Assembly: GCA_019321725.1 (NCBI GenBank)
Contig: CM033114.1
Span: 14,674,278-14,738,277 of the forward strand
Length of the DNA: 64,000 nt
Reading direction: 5' to 3'
Source of the DNA: Paulownia fortunei
Taxonomy: Eukaryota; Streptophyta; Magnoliopsida; Lamiales; Paulowniaceae
A program made the translations under genes and the position numbers. Positions 62,490 to 64,000 of the stretch are shown piece by piece (within the stretch, counting starts at the first letter, position 1; each line of letters starts with the position of its first letter). Under the pieces are notes generated by a model, which saw only the letters and a program-made list of their open reading frames with translations, was not told where the DNA came from and ran no database searches.

Positions 62490-64000
62490 ACATGTTTGTG
62501 AAATATTTTGCAAATCACAAGTGCACGGTGTTAAGTTTTAATACAGTGGTAAGTTGAGTATCATATCCATAAAGATTGTAATAAAAAATTGCATTAAGTA
62601 TCGTAGTTCAAATAGTCCTAATTTTATCTAGAAAATCAAATGATGATTGGTAAATAAGCTAAAGTAAGATAACAAAATGTAAAGGTAATAGTGGAGTTCT
62701 TAGAACCAATACAACAAACACCTTATGAACAAGAAATTTTAGAGGAATGACTCACCTAATTATCACCTATGTTCTTCCTTCCAAAATATACCAATTCAAG
62801 TCAACAACACATGTAAGTTAAGAATTCCTAAGCTCATTCATTCCCTCTCTTGAGTGCCGAATTGACTGAGTTCTAACATGAATTTCAATATCTCTATAAA
62901 AACTCAAGAATAAAACTCTTCAAAAGTTCAATGAATTCTTTTTCAAAACTTCAAAGGTTTCATAAGCTTGTCAACTCTATGATTCCTAGGTTGTGTTACC
63001 TTTATGATCATGTATAATCTTCCCTCTCTCGAGTATTGAATTTCATACATCAACAATCTCAATTAATGGTCAAATAATCAAGATGCAATACTAAACAAGA
63101 TAACACAAACAAGATGAATAACTTGAACTAATATTGATTGGAATTCAAAATATAAGATCAAATAAGATTACATCATCCTCTAAAAAGAAAATTTTAGTTC
63201 ATAATGGATGAATACAACTTCAAAAAATAAATAATAAAGAACATGGAAATTATTCACCAATTTGTGAAGTGAGAGGAATAGTTGAAGCTCTCATTGTCTC
63301 TAAGAGTGGCTTCCTCTTCTTCAAGAATAGCTTTCTTCTCTCCAAGCCTCCCCCTCTTTTTGGTTTCAGAAAAATGAATGACTTTTGTCTCTAAGAACCC
63401 TTTTCTCTCTTGGTTCATACAATCTTCTCCTTTTAACTCATTCAAATTATTCTTTCTCCAAAAATTCCTGAAATTCCTCCTCTTTTCATAGCTTTTCCCC
63501 CATTTTCTCTCTACCAAATCTATTTTCTTAGCTATTTGTCCCCTAAAAAGTCCACAAAGTCTCTTTTAGAACTTGGTTGTAATAGTGTTTATCCAAAATC
63601 TATGTCAAAAGATCACACTTTCAGAATTTTCAAGTCGTTTGGCGCTTAGGCGCAGAAAACGACGTCTAGGCACCATGTATTTTGTTTCAGTACTTTAGAT
63701 GGTGCCTAGGCGCCTTGTATTCTATTTTGGCGGCCTCAGATGGCGCCTAGGCGCTGTTGCTGCTGTTTTTTCCTCCTTCACTTTAGTAGTTTTACATTAT
63801 TTAGCCATTTACAACTTGTTTTTGACCTCTTTTGGGGATTAATTGAATTTTGATATCTTCTAATGAATTGTATCTATATATCTTTACTTTCCATAGGCAC
63901 TTGAATCAACTAAATATGACATCTGTGGAGAGCATTATGCTTGAAATACTAATATGTGTCATCATAGAAACTTTCAGCCCAGTGTTGACTCTTGAACTCA
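62490..64000 (-). mobile_element. 5' LTR of minus-strand element F (runs off the window)
   Basis: The LTR end lies beside the primer site (CACAAGTGCACGGTGTTAAG on the plus strand, the CTTGTG-type end of this group) and the body extends beyond the right edge. The antisense frame 63254-63517 is rich in charged residues only because of the CTTCTCC-rich LTR leader. GC-rich iterated palindromes lie at 63641-63754. This LTR differs in sequence from the one at 59185-59970, so the two may belong to different insertions. Confidence 0.65.
63641..63754. repeat. Iterated GC-rich palindromes in the LTR
   Basis: Four related motifs, GGCGCTTAGGCGC (63641), GACGTCTAGGCACC (63661), GGTGCCTAGGCGCC (63701) and GGCGCCTAGGCGC (63742), are spaced 20-41 bp apart in otherwise AT-rich DNA. 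Confidence 0.85.

Noticed and set aside
59185..64000. A single full-length minus-strand element from 59185 to beyond 64000
   Set aside because: Left 3' LTR and right 5' LTR differ too much by eye to be a pair; an alignment of the two LTRs would decide.

Overview
The window is nuclear DNA of a flowering plant, most likely a eudicot. The evidence is a spliced G-type lectin S-receptor-like kinase, the first exon of a plant-type eIF2 alpha gene, GT-AG introns, AT-rich spacers, and dense nested Ty3/gypsy and Ty1/copia LTR retrotransposons with the tRNA-Asp type primer site usual in plants. I cannot name the species.

Layout. 1-2.6 kb: a Ty3/gypsy LTR (LTR A), its primer site and a gag start, joined to a Ty1/copia reverse transcriptase remnant. 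2.6-12.9 kb: about twelve head-to-tail copies of an 815-930 bp unit that looks like an LTR fused to the last coding codons of a gypsy polyprotein. The array runs into a 100-N assembly gap. 13-14.2 kb: a minus-strand LTR end. 14.4-16.25 kb: a chromovirus-type LTR. 18.9-21.6 kb: a decayed minus-strand chromovirus (RT, protease, primer site, 5' LTR). 21.6-25.5 kb: little recognisable apart from one exon-like stretch. 25.5-33 kb: gypsy element B, with gag split by a solo LTR, then a broken protease and RT. 33-36.9 kb: AT-rich spacer. 36.864-47.662 kb: gypsy element C, with both LTRs and a matching 5-bp target duplication but no RT core or integrase.

47.7-56.2 kb is the gene island. An apparently intact seven-exon receptor kinase (829 residues predicted) carries a 1-kb fold-back element in intron 3. 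About 1.6 kb downstream is exon 1 of eIF2 alpha, with a hAT-type MITE in its upstream region. The gypsy 3' end and LTR starting at 56.2 kb, and all sequence to 64 kb, are transposon-derived or unassigned. The remaining eIF2 alpha exons are not visible. 59.2-64 kb holds minus-strand gypsy pieces (a 3' LTR, protease, gag, primer site, 5' LTR) with a plus-strand LTR nested inside.

Only two host genes are well supported. Almost all the other long open frames are retrotransposon coding fragments, accidental frames inside LTRs, or antisense shadows of the kinase gene.
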